Assembly: GCF_901000735.1 (NCBI RefSeq)
Contig: NC_081542.1
Span: 14,857,577-14,921,576, forward strand
Source: Corylus avellana
Lineage: Eukaryota > Streptophyta > Magnoliopsida > Fagales > Betulaceae
Direction of reading: 5' to 3'
DNA: 64,000 bases
Position numbers and translations under genes: made by a program. Below the pieces are notes generated by a model, which made no database searches, was not told where the DNA came from, and was given only the letters and a program-made list of their open reading frames with translations. Shown here piece after piece: positions 24,501 through 35,799 of the stretch. How positions within the stretch are numbered: the first letter of the stretch is position 1; each line of letters begins with the position of its first letter.

Positions 24501-24512
24501 CGCCATGGTCAC
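18516..24512 (-). CDS. ALG3: ALG3 (NOT56-like) dolichyl-P-Man:Man5GlcNAc2-PP-dolichol alpha-1,3-mannosyltransferase
   Basis: Thirteen exons join in frame to 426 residues plus TGA: 24356-24512, 24233-24267, 23755-23892, 23247-23315, 21381-21538, 21234-21300, 21084-21137, 20751-20839, 20050-20166, 19628-19725, 19363-19441, 18766-18822, 18516-18678. The enzyme adds the first ER-lumenal mannose to the lipid-linked N-glycan precursor. Family blocks seen in order: [105 protein letters not shown]. Several long hydrophobic helices fit a GT-C fold multispanning ER protein. Acidic Asp in TKIDWD is the usual GT-C catalytic site. The length is close to the Arabidopsis enzyme (about 438). ATG at 24512 is used; a second in-frame ATG follows at 24506. 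Exon 11's acceptor is chosen to give [11 protein letters not shown]. It is divergent from TSPO, as in Arabidopsis. Confidence 0.93.
21545..23246 (-). other. Long ALG3 intron 4 without recognisable content
   Basis: This intron of 1.7 kb shows neither open coding frames with family similarity nor terminal repeats. CT-rich and polyA-like stretches only. Confidence 0.6.
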
Positions 24513-24559
24513 TTCCTTCGTCGCTGAGTCGTTTGCTTCTTCGTCACAGAGTAAACAGA

Positions 24560-25370
24560 CGCGGTCGTTTTCGGAGCATTCGGCCCAAACTAAGATTTAT
24601 TTCTGGTCGGCCCAAACTAGTTCGGCTTAAGATCTATTATTTATTTTTCATCATGCATAAAATGTTTTGAAAATGCAATGTTCTTCTCTAGTTTTTAATT
24701 TTATATTTTATTCAATTTTTTAAAAATAAAAAATAAATGAGTGTTATTGGTAATTCAATAATAAACTTGTCCCAAACTCAATCAAACCAAAATTAAGGTT
24801 TTGTCCGTCCGTACTCCACCAACATCACATAGATTTTTAGAAAGTTCTGCATTAGAGAAAATTTAGCGCACCTGATAATACAAAGATTGTTACAATGAGG
24901 ATTTTGCCAACAATATGGTACTCATTAATTACCATTGCTTTATGTTGTGAAATGCCTAAAATAAAGTGTCATATATTCGTATATTATTTGTATCATCAAT
25001 ATTAAATCATCAATTATCTTAAAAGTTTAAATTAATTAAAAAAAAAATTATAAATTTAATTAATATTTTAACCTCTTTAACAACTAAAGCCAAGCATGCA
25101 AAATATATACTAAAATGAAGGGTTATCTATTTACTTAACAATTCTACCAAACAAATGACTCAAGTACTCAAAAACATATGCAAATCATATTTGGTTTAGG
25201 TGCTAAAAAAAAAAAAAAAAACTTACAATTAATTTCATTATCTTTTTATATAAATTTAAAATTAAATTTAATCCATTAAAAGAACTTTAGCTCATAATCC
25301 AACCATCGGATCTTATCCCATGCAACAGACCACCGCAAACTCTGACTTAATTCCTTAATCAATCAGTCCC
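24560..25370. other. ALG3-TSPO divergent spacer
   Basis: AT-rich spacer between two divergent genes. I see homopolymer runs and AT-rich stretches, and no gene or element that can be supported. Confidence 0.6.
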
Positions 25371-25374
25371 CTGC

Positions 25375-25558
25375 CACGTGCGGCTTCCCCACAGCTTTAG
25401 AAACTCCATTGACAACCTAAGCAGCACGAAAGTGTTCCAAAAAATGAAACAAGCCAAAGCGAGAGACCAAATCCTTAATTTGTACGTGCTGTGCTGGCAC
25501 TCAGCCTCACCTACGTGGAGCATTCCTGTCCACTTCTTACCACCTCATACTCCACGTG
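25375..25558 (+). promoter_or_regulatory. Four ACGTG (ABRE/G-box) cores upstream of TSPO
   Basis: ACGTG cores lie at 25376-25380 (within CCACGTG), 25484-25488, 25513-25517 and 25554-25558 (CCACGTGTC). A TATA stretch follows at about 25587-25611, some 70-90 bp before the ATG. Clusters of ABREs respond to ABA and water stress through AREB/ABF bZIP factors. Arabidopsis TSPO is known to be ABA- and salt-induced, so the arrangement fits; the regulation itself is inferred. Confidence 0.6.
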
Positions 25559-25678
25559 TCACCCCCTCCACCTACACAATCTTGTCTCTATATATATATA
25601 AATATATATATCCCTCCCTTCCCACCTACAATTCCTCCAAGAAACTTCACATACCCACAGAGCGACGCACACACATTC

Positions 25679-26260
25679 ATGGCTTCCCAGAACCTAAAAC
25701 ATCGTACTACTACTACCGGAGAGGACGCCAGCATCAGCACCGGCACCGGCACCGGCACCGGCACGTCCAACAAGAGCAAACGAGAGAGAAACATGGGCAC
25801 GGCCAAACGTGGCCTAAGGTCGCTGGCCGTGGCGGTTTCGGTGCCGCTTTCTCTGACCCTCGCAAGCATTTACCTCGGCTCAAGCCATAGCCATGGCAGT
25901 TTACCAAAGCCCTTCTGGTTCTTACCTCTCTGGGCACTACACGTGCTATGCATGGCTTCGAGTTTCTTGATGGGTCTGTCGGCTTGGCTTGTCTGGGCTG
26001 AAGGTGGCTTCCATAGGAACCCAACGGCGCTGTCTCTTTACTTGGCGCAGCTCGGCTTGAGCTTCGTTTGGAATCCGATTGTTCTTGGGGCCGGAGCCAC
26101 TCGGGTCGGGCTGGTGGTGTGTTTGGCAATGTTTGGTGCTCTGACTAGGTGTTATTGGATCTTTAAGGAGGTCAACCCGATTGCTGCTGATCTGACTAAG
26201 CCCTGTTTGGCATGGGCAGCGTTTTTGTCCATTGTAAATCTTAAGCTTCTTTTTGTTTGA
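25679..26260 (+). CDS. TSPO: TSPO (tryptophan-rich sensory protein / translocator protein)
   Basis: Intronless gene of 193 residues, close to the 196 of Arabidopsis TSPO. The start MASQNLKHRT is chosen because the frame upstream of it overlaps the TATA region. The plant-type hydrophilic N-terminal extension (about 45 residues) contains a Gly-Thr dipeptide run from a GGCACC hexanucleotide repeat at about 25738-25764. Five hydrophobic helices follow; conserved pieces are LPKPFWFLPLWALHVL, LGLSFVWNPIVLGAG, YWIFKEVNPIAADLTKPCLA and WAAFLSIVN. Known role: a membrane protein of the secretory pathway that binds haem and porphyrins and sends aquaporin PIP2;7 to autophagy under ABA stress. The hexanucleotide run is likely to vary in length among individuals. 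Confidence 0.95.
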   Translation: MASQNLKHRTTTTGEDASISTGTGTGTGTSNKSKRERNMGTAKRGLRSLAVAVSVPLSLTLASIYLGSSHSHGSLPKPFWFLPLWALHVLCMASSFLMGLSAWLVWAEGGFHRNPTALSLYLAQLGLSFVWNPIVLGAGATRVGLVVCLAMFGALTRCYWIFKEVNPIAADLTKPCLAWAAFLSIVNLKLLFV

Positions 26261-28030
26261 AAGTTCACCACCCTTCTTTTTTTTTTTTTTCTTTTTTTTT
26301 GGTTTTTTTTTATTATACTATGATGTTATTACTTATTACGTAGTGGTTTGTACATTACTGAACAGGGATTAATGTTTACATTATATTGAATGTATTTTAG
26401 TGAGTGTTGAATGTTTAAAAGAAAGATAAATTAATTGTTGTTTGGATTTTAGCCAATTCTAGGGTTCCAATGAAATACATTCAACCAGCTCAAAATGGAA
26501 TCCCAATGGAGTAGGCTGCTAATATGAAAAATATAAAGAAAATCTAAATTTATTCTTTCAACATATTGAGAGGTGAAATCACCATCAAAAGACAAAACCC
26601 CAAAATGGAATCCCAATTGAGGAAGAACTTTGGCACAAACTCTCAAGACTTCAGCATTCTTGGTGATTTAAATTCTGTTTTCATTTAAACATCACAGCAA
26701 ATGAAGTTTGCCTGTGACCCATTCCTTTCAAATCACAAAGACTAGGGATTTCATATAAACTAATGATATTAATCACTGATCCAACCAATCCCAAGCATAA
26801 TGGTTTATAAATCCTACATAGATGGTGACAGACCTTGGTGTTGTAAAACGAGAAAGTTACAGAACTCTGGAGAAAAAAGCATCACAAATATAGCATTTAG
26901 AGATGCTGATAAGAAACAAGAGATCAGAAAGCAGCAAAATCTATTAAAGGCCTTGATGGGTATGGGATGAATCAATTTTCTGCCAAGTAAAAATTCATGG
27001 GTTAACAGATAAATTTGAAATTAAGGGCTATTTTTAAAATTTATAAGTGTGGACTATCCGCTACAAGCATACTGATAGCCCTTCGAATTTTCATCAATTT
27101 CTATTTATATCGAGCAACCAAAATGCCCCAACGCCACACGAGTTATTGGCAATCTAAAACACCTCCTTACCCCACTTGTTGCCACTAGGACATGATGGTA
27201 AACAGATTATCACCTTCAAAGACCAGTCTACTTGATCTCCTTAGGATTTCTAGTTCTCTACCTCCACCTTTTCTGTTCCCACAGCGTCGCACAGACACAG
27301 CAAGATTGTTCAGTAACAATTTATGAATAGTATTTGCAAATGTTCAAGCCAAAATTATTTTTCTCATCCCAACCTTGAATTGCCAAACTATGTCAAATGT
27401 ACTGGTATAGTGAGACCTCAAATGCAAAAGTAGCAGTAAACAATACATCACCAACATCCACTACAAACCAGATCAAAGCGGTCTCAGAGAAAAAAAAAAT
27501 CCAGCCATCTGCTCATTCAAGAAGAGTTTACCACACTCTTTTCTCATCGCATACTATTCTGAACCTGTAAAGCATCTTAGGATTCAGCTTTACATCATCT
27601 TCATTAACAGATAGCTTGCTATAATTCAATGCCACATTTTCAACGAGATGAGGAGTGTGGGTCTGTGTGCATGGCTTGCATTCATCCTTGATTAACTTCA
27701 AAAAAATGGATGTTTACCACTCTTTATTGTTTTTGCAGATAATAATGAATTTATTAGTTAAAATGGAATGAATGACAAACAAGTAGACAAATAAAATAAA
27801 ATGAACCAATCACACATGCAACTATATTGATGTGGTTCAACACAAGATACAAAAGATTATGTCCACAGGCAAAGACGATCAGAAAGAATTCCACTAATCA
27901 AAGATAGAATACAATGATGGTGAGAAACACTTGATACTAGCCCCTAGTAATCCCAAAGTCTCACTCAATCCCTAAGGGACTTCAGAATGGAAGAACCAAA
28001 CTTGAGTGTATATACATTTACAAGGTATAT
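26261..28030. other. TSPO downstream spacer
   Basis: T-rich tract just after TSPO (26276-26310), then AT-rich sequence; nothing else can be supported. Confidence 0.6.
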
Positions 28031-28990
28031 TTGCACAAAGCTGACTTTTGATGCATAACCTACATACTAAGAAAAAAATACATAAAGTTGGCTAAAGATG
28101 CGTTTAATGCACAACCAAGAAAGGGAAAGGTATCTGTCCTCTTTTTTTCTTTTTGGTAAGATGATTAATACAGCCAACTTTAAGCCACTACAAAAATTTG
28201 AACTTTATAAAAACCGACTTCTAATGCATAACCAGCACGCTAAGAAAAAGCAATCAACAAAGTCGGCTACAGATACATTCAATTCAAGCCCATCATAGGG
28301 AAAGACTGTCACATTCACAATTGATTTCCTCCACATGAAAAGGCCTTCCTTAAGTTGGTAGCGCATGTAACTTACTTCAAGTGTGGCAATTTTTCCCTAT
28401 GTTGGTTTGTGTATGGAATGCACATTTTGCTGACTTTATGTGTTTCTTTAATCTTTTGGCATGTCAATTAACTTAGCTGTCTTTGAGCCCCAATCTATGT
28501 CTGAGCTTTATAAAACCGACTTCTAATGCATAACCAACATACTAAGAAAAGGAATACACAAAGTCATCTAAAGGTGCAATCAATTCAAATCCATCATAGT
28601 GAAAGGCTGCCAAATTCACAGTTGATTTCCTCCACATGAAGAAGTCTTCCTTAACCAACTTTGTGTGTGACAGTATTTCCCTATGTCAGTTTATGTATTG
28701 AATGCACGTTTTGCCAATTTTATGGGTTCCTTTATTGCTTTGGTATGTCGATTAACCTAGCCAACTTTGAGCCGGTATATGAGTTTGAGCTTTATAAAAC
28801 CGACTTTTAATGCATAACCAACATACTAAGAAAAAGGAGTAACAAAGTCAGTTGAACCAACATAGGAAAGGCCTTGCCACATTCACAGTCGGCTGGTAAC
28901 ATGAGCTATCAACTTAAAAAAGCTTCTTCATCTGGAGGAACATGAGTTGATGTTCTCCACATGAAGAACTCTTTCTTAAGTTCATAGCTC
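28030..28990. repeat. Tandem repeat, period about 284-302 bp
   Basis: The phrase TTATAAAACCGACTT(C/T)TAATGC starts around 28204, 28507 and 28791, with its CCGAC core at 28214, 28516 and 28800; a partial copy lies at 28041. Further shared phrases are GATTTCCTCCACATGAA, TTCCTTAA and TTTCCCTATGT(T/C)(G/A)GTTT. Units have diverged clearly, so the array is not recent. No coding frame is conserved. The stretch 28990-29331 shows nothing. Confidence 0.75.
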
Positions 28991-29331
28991 AAGTAGCCAA
29001 TAGTGCATATATAAGAGCAACCATCACTGCCCGAACAAGAATTTATACCAGTGATGGACAATGAATAATGACTACCCGTGCTTATCCATGATGCGATGAT
29101 TGCAATAATTTGTTATGATCTTTAGAACTTCGTGGATAATATCTCTACATCACTATATTGACACAAAACAAAAATCCGCCAAGAAGCTACAAATTTTTAA
29201 TATCAACACAGATGAACAAAAGAATATACCATCTCCATACCTAGCAAATGATACAGATAGCAACAACATATAACAAAATAGCACACCTTATCTCATCACT
29301 TAGTAGTATAGGAGTGAAAAATGCAGATCAA

Positions 29332-30699
29332 CTAAGATGATGATACCTTAACCGCTTTAACCACCGGATGAAGCAAACGAAGTTCATCTTTAACCTCAAG
29401 AGGATTACTCTTCTCATCCCTCACTCTCTTAACCCGTCTACTAGCCAACGACTTGTGCCTAAACCCATAAATCTGAAGTATCTGATTATCCCCGAAATTA
29501 AAAGCCCTATCCATCTGCTTCAAGCACTTTTCAACTGGGTAATCCCCGAACTTGCCGCACGGCTTGCACCCCACAAAATGCGTAACTAATGGCCACCGAT
29601 GATCGCCAAATCCGGGCTGATAATTCTTAATCATTTCCTCAAACCTATCAACCAAAATCCCCCAATAACCGTGCAAATGATACTTGTTTTCTAAATAAAC
29701 CTTATCCCCCCACTTCTCCCTCTGACTGGCCAACAAATACACCATCGCCGACTGATCATCGGCTTCGAAACCCGGCCTATCCTTAAGCTCCCTAGTCAGT
29801 ACCTTCCCAGCTTCGTCCCTAACCTTCCCTTTGGGCCCCATTGGCGCCCAAGCATCCAAAATATCCAATGCCCACTGGCAATTCCTCAACAAGAAACTTC
29901 CAGTGTTCAATCCAATCCAGTTTTTCCGATCATACACCATCTCATCCCAACCATGCAGAACCAAGTTGTGATCTTTGTATCTCTCCCAAGGCACCTCAAA
30001 AGACATATCGGTGAACAGAGCATCGCTATCCATCCACCACAGAAATTCCACTTCTGGGTGTGACAAAAGTAGCCTCCGAATTAACGGAAGCTTGGCCCAA
30101 AACCCAGCCATTTCAGCGTCGAGAAGCGCCATATTGTAAAAAACCTCAATCTCATGTAACCTACAGTAATCGATCTTGTTCTTGATCGATTTCAACAGGT
30201 AATGATCACCCACCGGGTTTTCGCAGGGTTTCGGGGACGACCCGGTCACGAGCATTACCCGGGGCTTGTTGGGTCCGACAAAGTTCGGGTAATTCGGGTT
30301 TTGTTTAAGCCAATCGGATCTCTTCTCGTCCCAGTTGGAGACCTTGGGTCCGAGCCTGTAGGGTTTATTTGGGTCGAGTTTCGGGTCGTCCTCTTCGTCG
30401 TCAACGAGGAGTTTATTGACGTCGAAGGTGTTATAGTTGTTGGGGTCGTCGTCGCCGGACGTGGTCGTTTGGAGCTCTTCGAGCACGCGGTGGGGCTCGG
30501 CGAGCTTGCGGGAGGACTGGTAATTGAAGTGGTCACGGATCTCGATGAAGTCTTGCTCCGGGGTCCCGAATCGTCCAGCTCCGATCGTCCCACGCAGGAC
30601 GACGACGGTGAGCACGAGGCAGAGGATTGTGACCTTGCAGTGGCGGAGAGTTCTCTGGATCTTTCGCGATCTCTGGGCTCCCAAACACTTGTCTATCAT
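29332..30699 (-). CDS. XXT2: Xyloglucan 6-xylosyltransferase (GT34), XXT1/XXT2 type
   Basis: One exon of 455 residues (Arabidopsis XXT1 and XXT2 have about 460). It is a Golgi type II membrane protein: short basic cytosolic tail, one transmembrane anchor at about 22-38, an acidic stem (about 80-110), then the GT34 catalytic domain. The metal-binding DSD motif stands at 224-226 in EFLWWMDSDALFTDM. Other family blocks: RVMLVTGSSPKPCENPVGD, WIGLNTGSFLLRNCQW, FEADDQSAMVYLL, THFVGCKPCGKFGDYPVE. It transfers alpha-1,6-xylose from UDP-xylose to the cellohexaose-like glucan backbone of xyloglucan. The first ATG of the frame is used and the coding region is intact. The XXT2 symbol follows from adjacency to the AlkB gene and a nearby cullin as in Arabidopsis At4g02485-02570; XXT1 cannot be excluded by sequence alone. 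Confidence 0.93.
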   Translation of the reverse strand: MIDKCLGAQRSRKIQRTLRHCKVTILCLVLTVVVLRGTIGAGRFGTPEQDFIEIRDHFNYQSSRKLAEPHRVLEELQTTTSGDDDPNNYNTFDVNKLLVDDEEDDPKLDPNKPYRLGPKVSNWDEKRSDWLKQNPNYPNFVGPNKPRVMLVTGSSPKPCENPVGDHYLLKSIKNKIDYCRLHEIEVFYNMALLDAEMAGFWAKLPLIRRLLLSHPEVEFLWWMDSDALFTDMSFEVPWERYKDHNLVLHGWDEMVYDRKNWIGLNTGSFLLRNCQWALDILDAWAPMGPKGKVRDEAGKVLTRELKDRPGFEADDQSAMVYLLASQREKWGDKVYLENKYHLHGYWGILVDRFEEMIKNYQPGFGDHRWPLVTHFVGCKPCGKFGDYPVEKCLKQMDRAFNFGDNQILQIYGFRHKSLASRRVKRVRDEKSNPLEVKDELRLLHPVVKAVKVSSS

Positions 30700-30799
30700 T
30701 GTTTTCTACAAATGCCTTAGAAAAAAGAAAAAAAAAAAAAGAAGGAATTTGGAGCTCGGAGGAAATGGAAAACCTCGTCGAAATCAAAATTATTAAGGA

Positions 30800-31620
30800 A
30801 GGGAGAGAGTGAGTGGCACCGACATGACAAGCGGTTTGAACTTCGACATCTCGTTTTAGGACCCGATTTTGTCGAACATGGGTAAGATTGTGGGATGGTA
30901 TCTCATGACATGACAGTTATATAATACCCGGTAATTATCAATTTTATTCTTAAAGTAAATAGTTCGAATGTTATCATGTCTGTATTTTAAACGTGATAAA
31001 TATTCATGTGATAAAATATTAATAATTTAATTTTAAAATAACACTAGAGCCTTTTTTAAAAAAAAAATTTATCCTCAAGATCTTCGTACGTACTATGTTT
31101 GTTCAAGACATTCTCTTTTTTTTTTTCTTTTTTAATTCCACCTAACGGAAACTTTAGAGGTTTGGTTTTCTTTTGCCCAAGAACAAGTAAATCTCATAGA
31201 CTTGGCAGGAGGAAAACAATGGTAGGTGACATGGAGGAAGAGTTGTCAATGCTGTAGGAGAGGCGTGGGCTTGTTTACTAATGTTTTTTTAAGATTGTTT
31301 TAAGCAAAAGAACAAAAGCATTAACAAACAATTTCACACATGTTTTAACAATGGTCAAGGAGACCATTGTTAAAGACTTAAAGCTAATCAAATTGGTATT
31401 AAGTTTGAAGTTACCACGTGACATGTATTTGATAAACGGTAGGAGTTGACAATATTATCCATTGTTTCTTTTTTCTATTATTGTTTATCGAATAAGTGGA
31501 ACCCTATGAACACATACAATTGGGCTTATTATGAATTATTATACGAGTATTTATTTTCAACCTAAATTTCTAGAGATGAGACTTCTCTAAAAAAGTTCAC
31601 TACCAAACCTTTCGGTGTAT
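30800..31620. other. XXT-AlkB spacer, left part
   Basis: AT-rich sequence upstream of the XXT gene. I see no gene in it; a degenerate retroelement starts at its right edge. Confidence 0.6.
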
Positions 31621-31815
31621 CAGATGAGCCCCGCTGAGCACCAAGAGCTTCACCGGCAAGTCCAAGACTAGTCAAATTGCAAGTTTATTCGTGAGAGCTT
31701 GAGCTCATGTGCCGTGTTGGTGTTACTAACCCTAAAGAAAGATGAAAGATGACGGATGTGTGTTGATAGTCAGGCTATCAACAAAATCACCATGAAATAC
31801 CGATTTTCCGTCCCT
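31621..31815 (+). mobile_element. Ty3/gypsy reverse transcriptase fragment
   Basis: The frame reads QMSPAEHQELHRQVQD, stop, FIRESLSSCAVLVLLTLKKD, stop, then MCVDSQAINKITMKYRFSVP. This is the beginning of a plant gypsy RT (the YRMSPxEhxELRRQvqeLL ... SPCAVPVLLvpKKDGsWRMCvDyRAiN block). Two in-frame stops and a lost start show it is dead. LTRs were not found around it. Confidence 0.85.
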
Positions 31816-32093
31816 TGTTACAATGAATATTCAAATCATAAGAAGCTCTGTAACAAAATTGAATGGAAAGACTTATAACTAAGCTGTTCCAGTGATGCAT
31901 ATGCCAAGAGGGATTTCCATCTTGAGGTTCTGTCACCCCAAGTTGGTGACAGAAATAAAAGCTCAAGTTTATCATCTAGAATGGAGTCACTAGAAGAATA
32001 TAAAAGATGATGAATTTAAGTCAACCAACATTCAAGGTCAGGCCCTAAAACAGAATAATCCATATTGCAGATTTAAATGTGATGATTAAGATT

Positions 32094-34900
32094 CTACTCA
32101 ACCTTGCAGAGCTTCCTCAGTGTTACAGAGATTCTCCTCCTCTGATTTAGCTCCTGGCCTTCCCATATTTGAAACCCTGGATTGCGATTTATTTCATGCT
32201 TCCAACAGTAGCGAGCTTCTTCTGACATAAGAATTAGAGATCCAGGGGTCAGATTCACAGGAATCTTGGTGATGGGTGGATCTGTTATTCCCTCATTTGC
32301 TATGCCACAATATGCTTCTTCAACTTGGGTGAAATGCATCACACAAGATGACTCTAAGGAGACTATGGCAATTCCATCTTCAAACCGCAAAAGGTCAACA
32401 TGTGCACAGATCCCCTGGACATAATATACAATAATTGGTAAGGAACATTGTCTTTGAACTTTGTATGAAGAAGAGCTTATGGTAATGTGATAATTGACAA
32501 GATATAGAGCACTGGAAAAGATCAATGACCCAATAGAAAAGGTATCTCGCTTTAAGACATATATGCCCCAAGGACCAGGAACAATTTTGTTGGTTTAAAA
32601 CTACTCCAACCTCATGTGTTATCATTATAAGACAACTAATCAATATCCACACAATTCCAAATTGCAACAAGGTGGAACAAATCTGTCGGGTTTCATAAGA
32701 AAAATGTGGATAGAATATCGATGTCTTAGTAATGACACTTGATGGATAACTACAAAATGCCATCGACTTTAGATGTAAAACTGCAAGAAAACTTGATTGA
32801 AGCATTTTGTCTCTTTACTGAATCAACAATCATATACATTCCTCACTATACTTATCAAAAAAGGGAAAATAAAAATTAAAAATAAAAATCAACACTCAAT
32901 CTACCAGACTACCAACATGACAAATATTAAGGCTCCATTTGGCTCTTGAAGTACAAAAGAAAAGTTGCAGGAAAGCTCCCAAAAAAAAACCTGAGGAACC
33001 AAATTTCTAAAGCAATAGTTAGCCTTTTTTTTTTTTTGCTTTTTTCTCACCCTTCTTGAGATCCAAACTAACCAACTTAGAGAGAGAGAGAGAACAGAAT
33101 TTTATATGTGATATATTAAAAGCATTTTTAATGTTCTACTAAAACAAATGATGATTTCTACTTACATATATTAAGTATAATTTGAGAACAGGTATTTTCA
33201 TTAAAACAAGGCGCCCTTGCCTCCGGTTATACTTCTTTTACTCTTTTATTAGGAAGATCAATTTCAAATACAACCATCAATGAAAACTCTATAAGCTCTC
33301 ATGACTTCCAAAGGAAGCATAAGAAATGAAACTGAAAACTTAGAAATCTGCAAGAATAAGCTGAACTTAACAACTCGCCAAGTCCAATGACTTCATGAGT
33401 TCTGACTCTGTAAAGCACAGCCTACTTAGTAGTCATATCGCACCTCACCTGGTTGGTATGCATTTACAATAAGTTGGTCAAAGAGTGGTTCTCTCCACAA
33501 CAAATGTGATGGAAACGGACATGCTTCTTTAGCCCCACAATCAGTTCCCAAGTGTAAAGGATCAAAAGCAGGATCACTTAAAAGCACCAGCTCACGAATA
33601 GAATTTGAAATTTCACTTGCCCATGGCGGAAGATCTCCAAACCTCATAGCCTGCGGAGAAAGAAATGAGTAAGCTTATCAGAAACAACCTAAAAGTACAC
33701 GTAAGTTTCTCATTCTATTGCCTTCGACCTTAATTATGATCCAACCCAAAAACTGTGATATATATTCTTCCTATATCATAGGATCTGCTAGATGATCTCA
33801 TTCTTCCCATGCTTGATTTTTACTCTATTCATCCTACATCATTGATACTTTATTCCATTTTGAGATGTTCCAAAATGTTGTCCATTTTAAAAATTCAGGC
33901 CTAAAATTCAAATAACCTTCTTAACTTACTCTTTACTTTATTTGAAAAGTGAATTTCCGTTATAGGTTTTCTCTATTTGGGTCTAAATCCAGGAGAATAG
34001 TTTTGAAAACTTACATCTTTTTGTTTGAAAGACAAATGTATTACATACTATCCCCTGAAAAGTTGGATTTTTCTAAACAAAACCAACAATACGGGATGGA
34101 GGGAGTACAAACTTTTGGAAATTGAGGCGAATTTTCCATATAAAATAAATGTTCCCGACTCCTAAGAGGAAAAACTTATCTTGCAGCCTTTCATGCAGCT
34201 TAGGTAGTGTGTGTCTACTTGTATAACACACGCACAGGCACTAGACTTAGGCTATGATTCCTCTAAAACTGCTACAACTAAATCACAACCCTAACCACAC
34301 CAACAGACTGCTAATATGTAAACTGCTTCACAAATGCATGACAACACATGACAGATTATCAAAACCTTATCTTGAAATAAACACACCCACAATAAGTTAT
34401 AGATTATACATACAAGACTAAGAAATAACAACACTATGCTAATCTTATGTTGCATTGCCAGGACTTGGGGCTGCTACTGACCTGGTTGTTAGAGGCTTCA
34501 GCGAACCACCCTTCTGCAACAACCACACGTTAATACAAACACTTTTAAAGCATATCAATTTAAGAAAGAAAAAAAAAACAACCTTGATAGTCCCAATTTC
34601 CTTTCCATTTCTACCGATTTAATCATCAATCAAAAAGGAAGAAGAAAAGAAAGTGCGGGCATAAAACGCACCGTTCTCGATTGCGGAGAGCAGGGAAGAC
34701 TGTTCTTGAGCTGAGAGGAAGTCCCTGCACAACCATAGCCCCTTGACCTCTTTGATTTGTTCCCAGTTAGGGTTTTGACCGGACCTTGTTGGCTGAGATC
34801 GATCTTCCAATTGAGGCTGCTGTTGTTGTAGTTGTTCGTAGTCTTCGCTGTCCGATGAGTCGCCGAACACTTGTTTGAAAAGTGCCCTCTGATCATCCAT
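32094..34900 (-). CDS. AlkB-like 2-oxoglutarate/Fe(II) dioxygenase
   Basis: Four exons give 262 residues: 34672-34900, 34482-34513, 33444-33650 and 32094-32414, with all borders GT-AG. The start is MDDQRALFKQVFGDSSDSED. The last exon holds the catalytic core: GICAHVDLLRFEDG with the HxD iron ligands at 161 and 163, the distal His at about 229 in CWKHEINR, and 2-oxoglutarate binding Arg in RRRISVTLRKL (about 249-256). The protein is much shorter than ALKBH8 and lacks the RRM and methyltransferase parts. It most resembles the Arabidopsis protein next to XXT2 (At4g02485 by memory), for which I know no defined substrate. Nucleic acid demethylation is the family activity; the substrate here is unknown. 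The start codon is only about 85 bp from the foldback element on its upstream side. Confidence 0.88.
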
Positions 34901-34984
34901 TCCTTCGGAAATTATGGATGATTCCGACAGGACAATGCTTTTGTTTTATCTGCCCACGGGACCCTTCCAACTGACGTGGAATTT

Positions 34985-35760
34985 TTTAAAAAAAAAACTG
35001 ATGTGTCCACGGGGGATTTGATCCGGGCAATGCTCCAAAAATTGTCCCTCAGCTTTTTCTTAAATTTTGACCAACCAATCTGATCTACCAGCCATAATTT
35101 TGCAACGTATCTCAACTAAAGATAAATATTAAAATATTATTTATTTTTTAAAAAATATATATAAAACAAAATATTAAAATTAAAAATTAAAAAAATTAGG
35201 GTGGCCGGTCAGCCCTTTGGGGTTGGCCGGCCACCCCCATGGCCCTAGGACCACCCCTGATGGCCAAAACCCAAAAATTAATTTTTGGGTTTTTACTACT
35301 GGGAGGCTGGCCTAACCACCTCCCATGGCCACTTGGTGACTTCAAATACCCCTGGGTGACCGTAATAAAGGCCAAAGCCATCACAAGACTGACGTGGTAT
35401 CTAACCACCCCTAGTCATTGGTATTTCTCACCCCCAACTAGCCCCTGGGGGTGGCACGCATGACTCAGTTGGGGTGACCGACCACCCCAGTTTTTTTAAA
35501 TTTTGATTTTAATATTTTGTTTTATATATATATTTTTTTAAAAAAAAATAATAATAATATTTTATTATTTATTTTTAGTTGGAACATGTGGCGAAATTGT
35601 GGCGAAATTGTGGCTGTTGGATGACATTAGATGGCCAGGATTTGAGAAAAAGCTTAAGGGCAATTTTTGGAGTATTGTCGGGTATCCTGATCTGTCAATG
35701 GGAATTAGTTTATCTGCCCATGGGACCCTTCCAACTGATTTTTTTTTTAAAAAAAATACT
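34985..35760. mobile_element. Foldback element with arms of about 200 bp, in the AlkB promoter
   Basis: The left arm (about 34985-35190) and right arm (about 35500-35760) are inverted copies: CTCCAAAAATTG, AGCTTTTTCT, CAACTAAA and a long AT-rich stretch with TATAAAACAAAATATTAAAA recur in reverse order. Between them is a core with GGGTGGCC-type motifs. Flanking it, the phrase ATCTGCCCA(C/T)GGGACCCTTC occurs in the same orientation at about 34939 and 35713. This fits a non-autonomous TIR element such as a Mutator-like foldback. A target duplication was not pinned down. Confidence 0.65.
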
Positions 35761-35799
35761 GTGGCCAAAAAAAAAAAAAACTGATGTGGGGAAGAATGG

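Noticed and set aside
18516..24512. Initial reading as PIG-U, another multispanning ER protein
   Set aside because: Blocks [30 protein letters not shown] and [12 protein letters not shown] are specific to ALG3.
25378..25890. 170-codon frame overlapping the TSPO promoter and start
   Set aside because: It runs through the TATA region and the hexanucleotide repeat in a different frame and lacks similarity; the TSPO frame is clear.
28030..28990. Tandem repeats as a CRISPR-like array
   Set aside because: Units are about 290 bp and diverged throughout, in a plant nuclear genome; there is no repeat-spacer pattern.
30202..30720. 172-codon plus-strand frame opposite the XXT start
   Set aside because: Antisense shadow of a GC-rich coding exon.
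32094..34900. Assignment as ALKBH8/TRM9 tRNA enzyme
   Set aside because: The protein is only 262 residues and has no RRM or methyltransferase domain.
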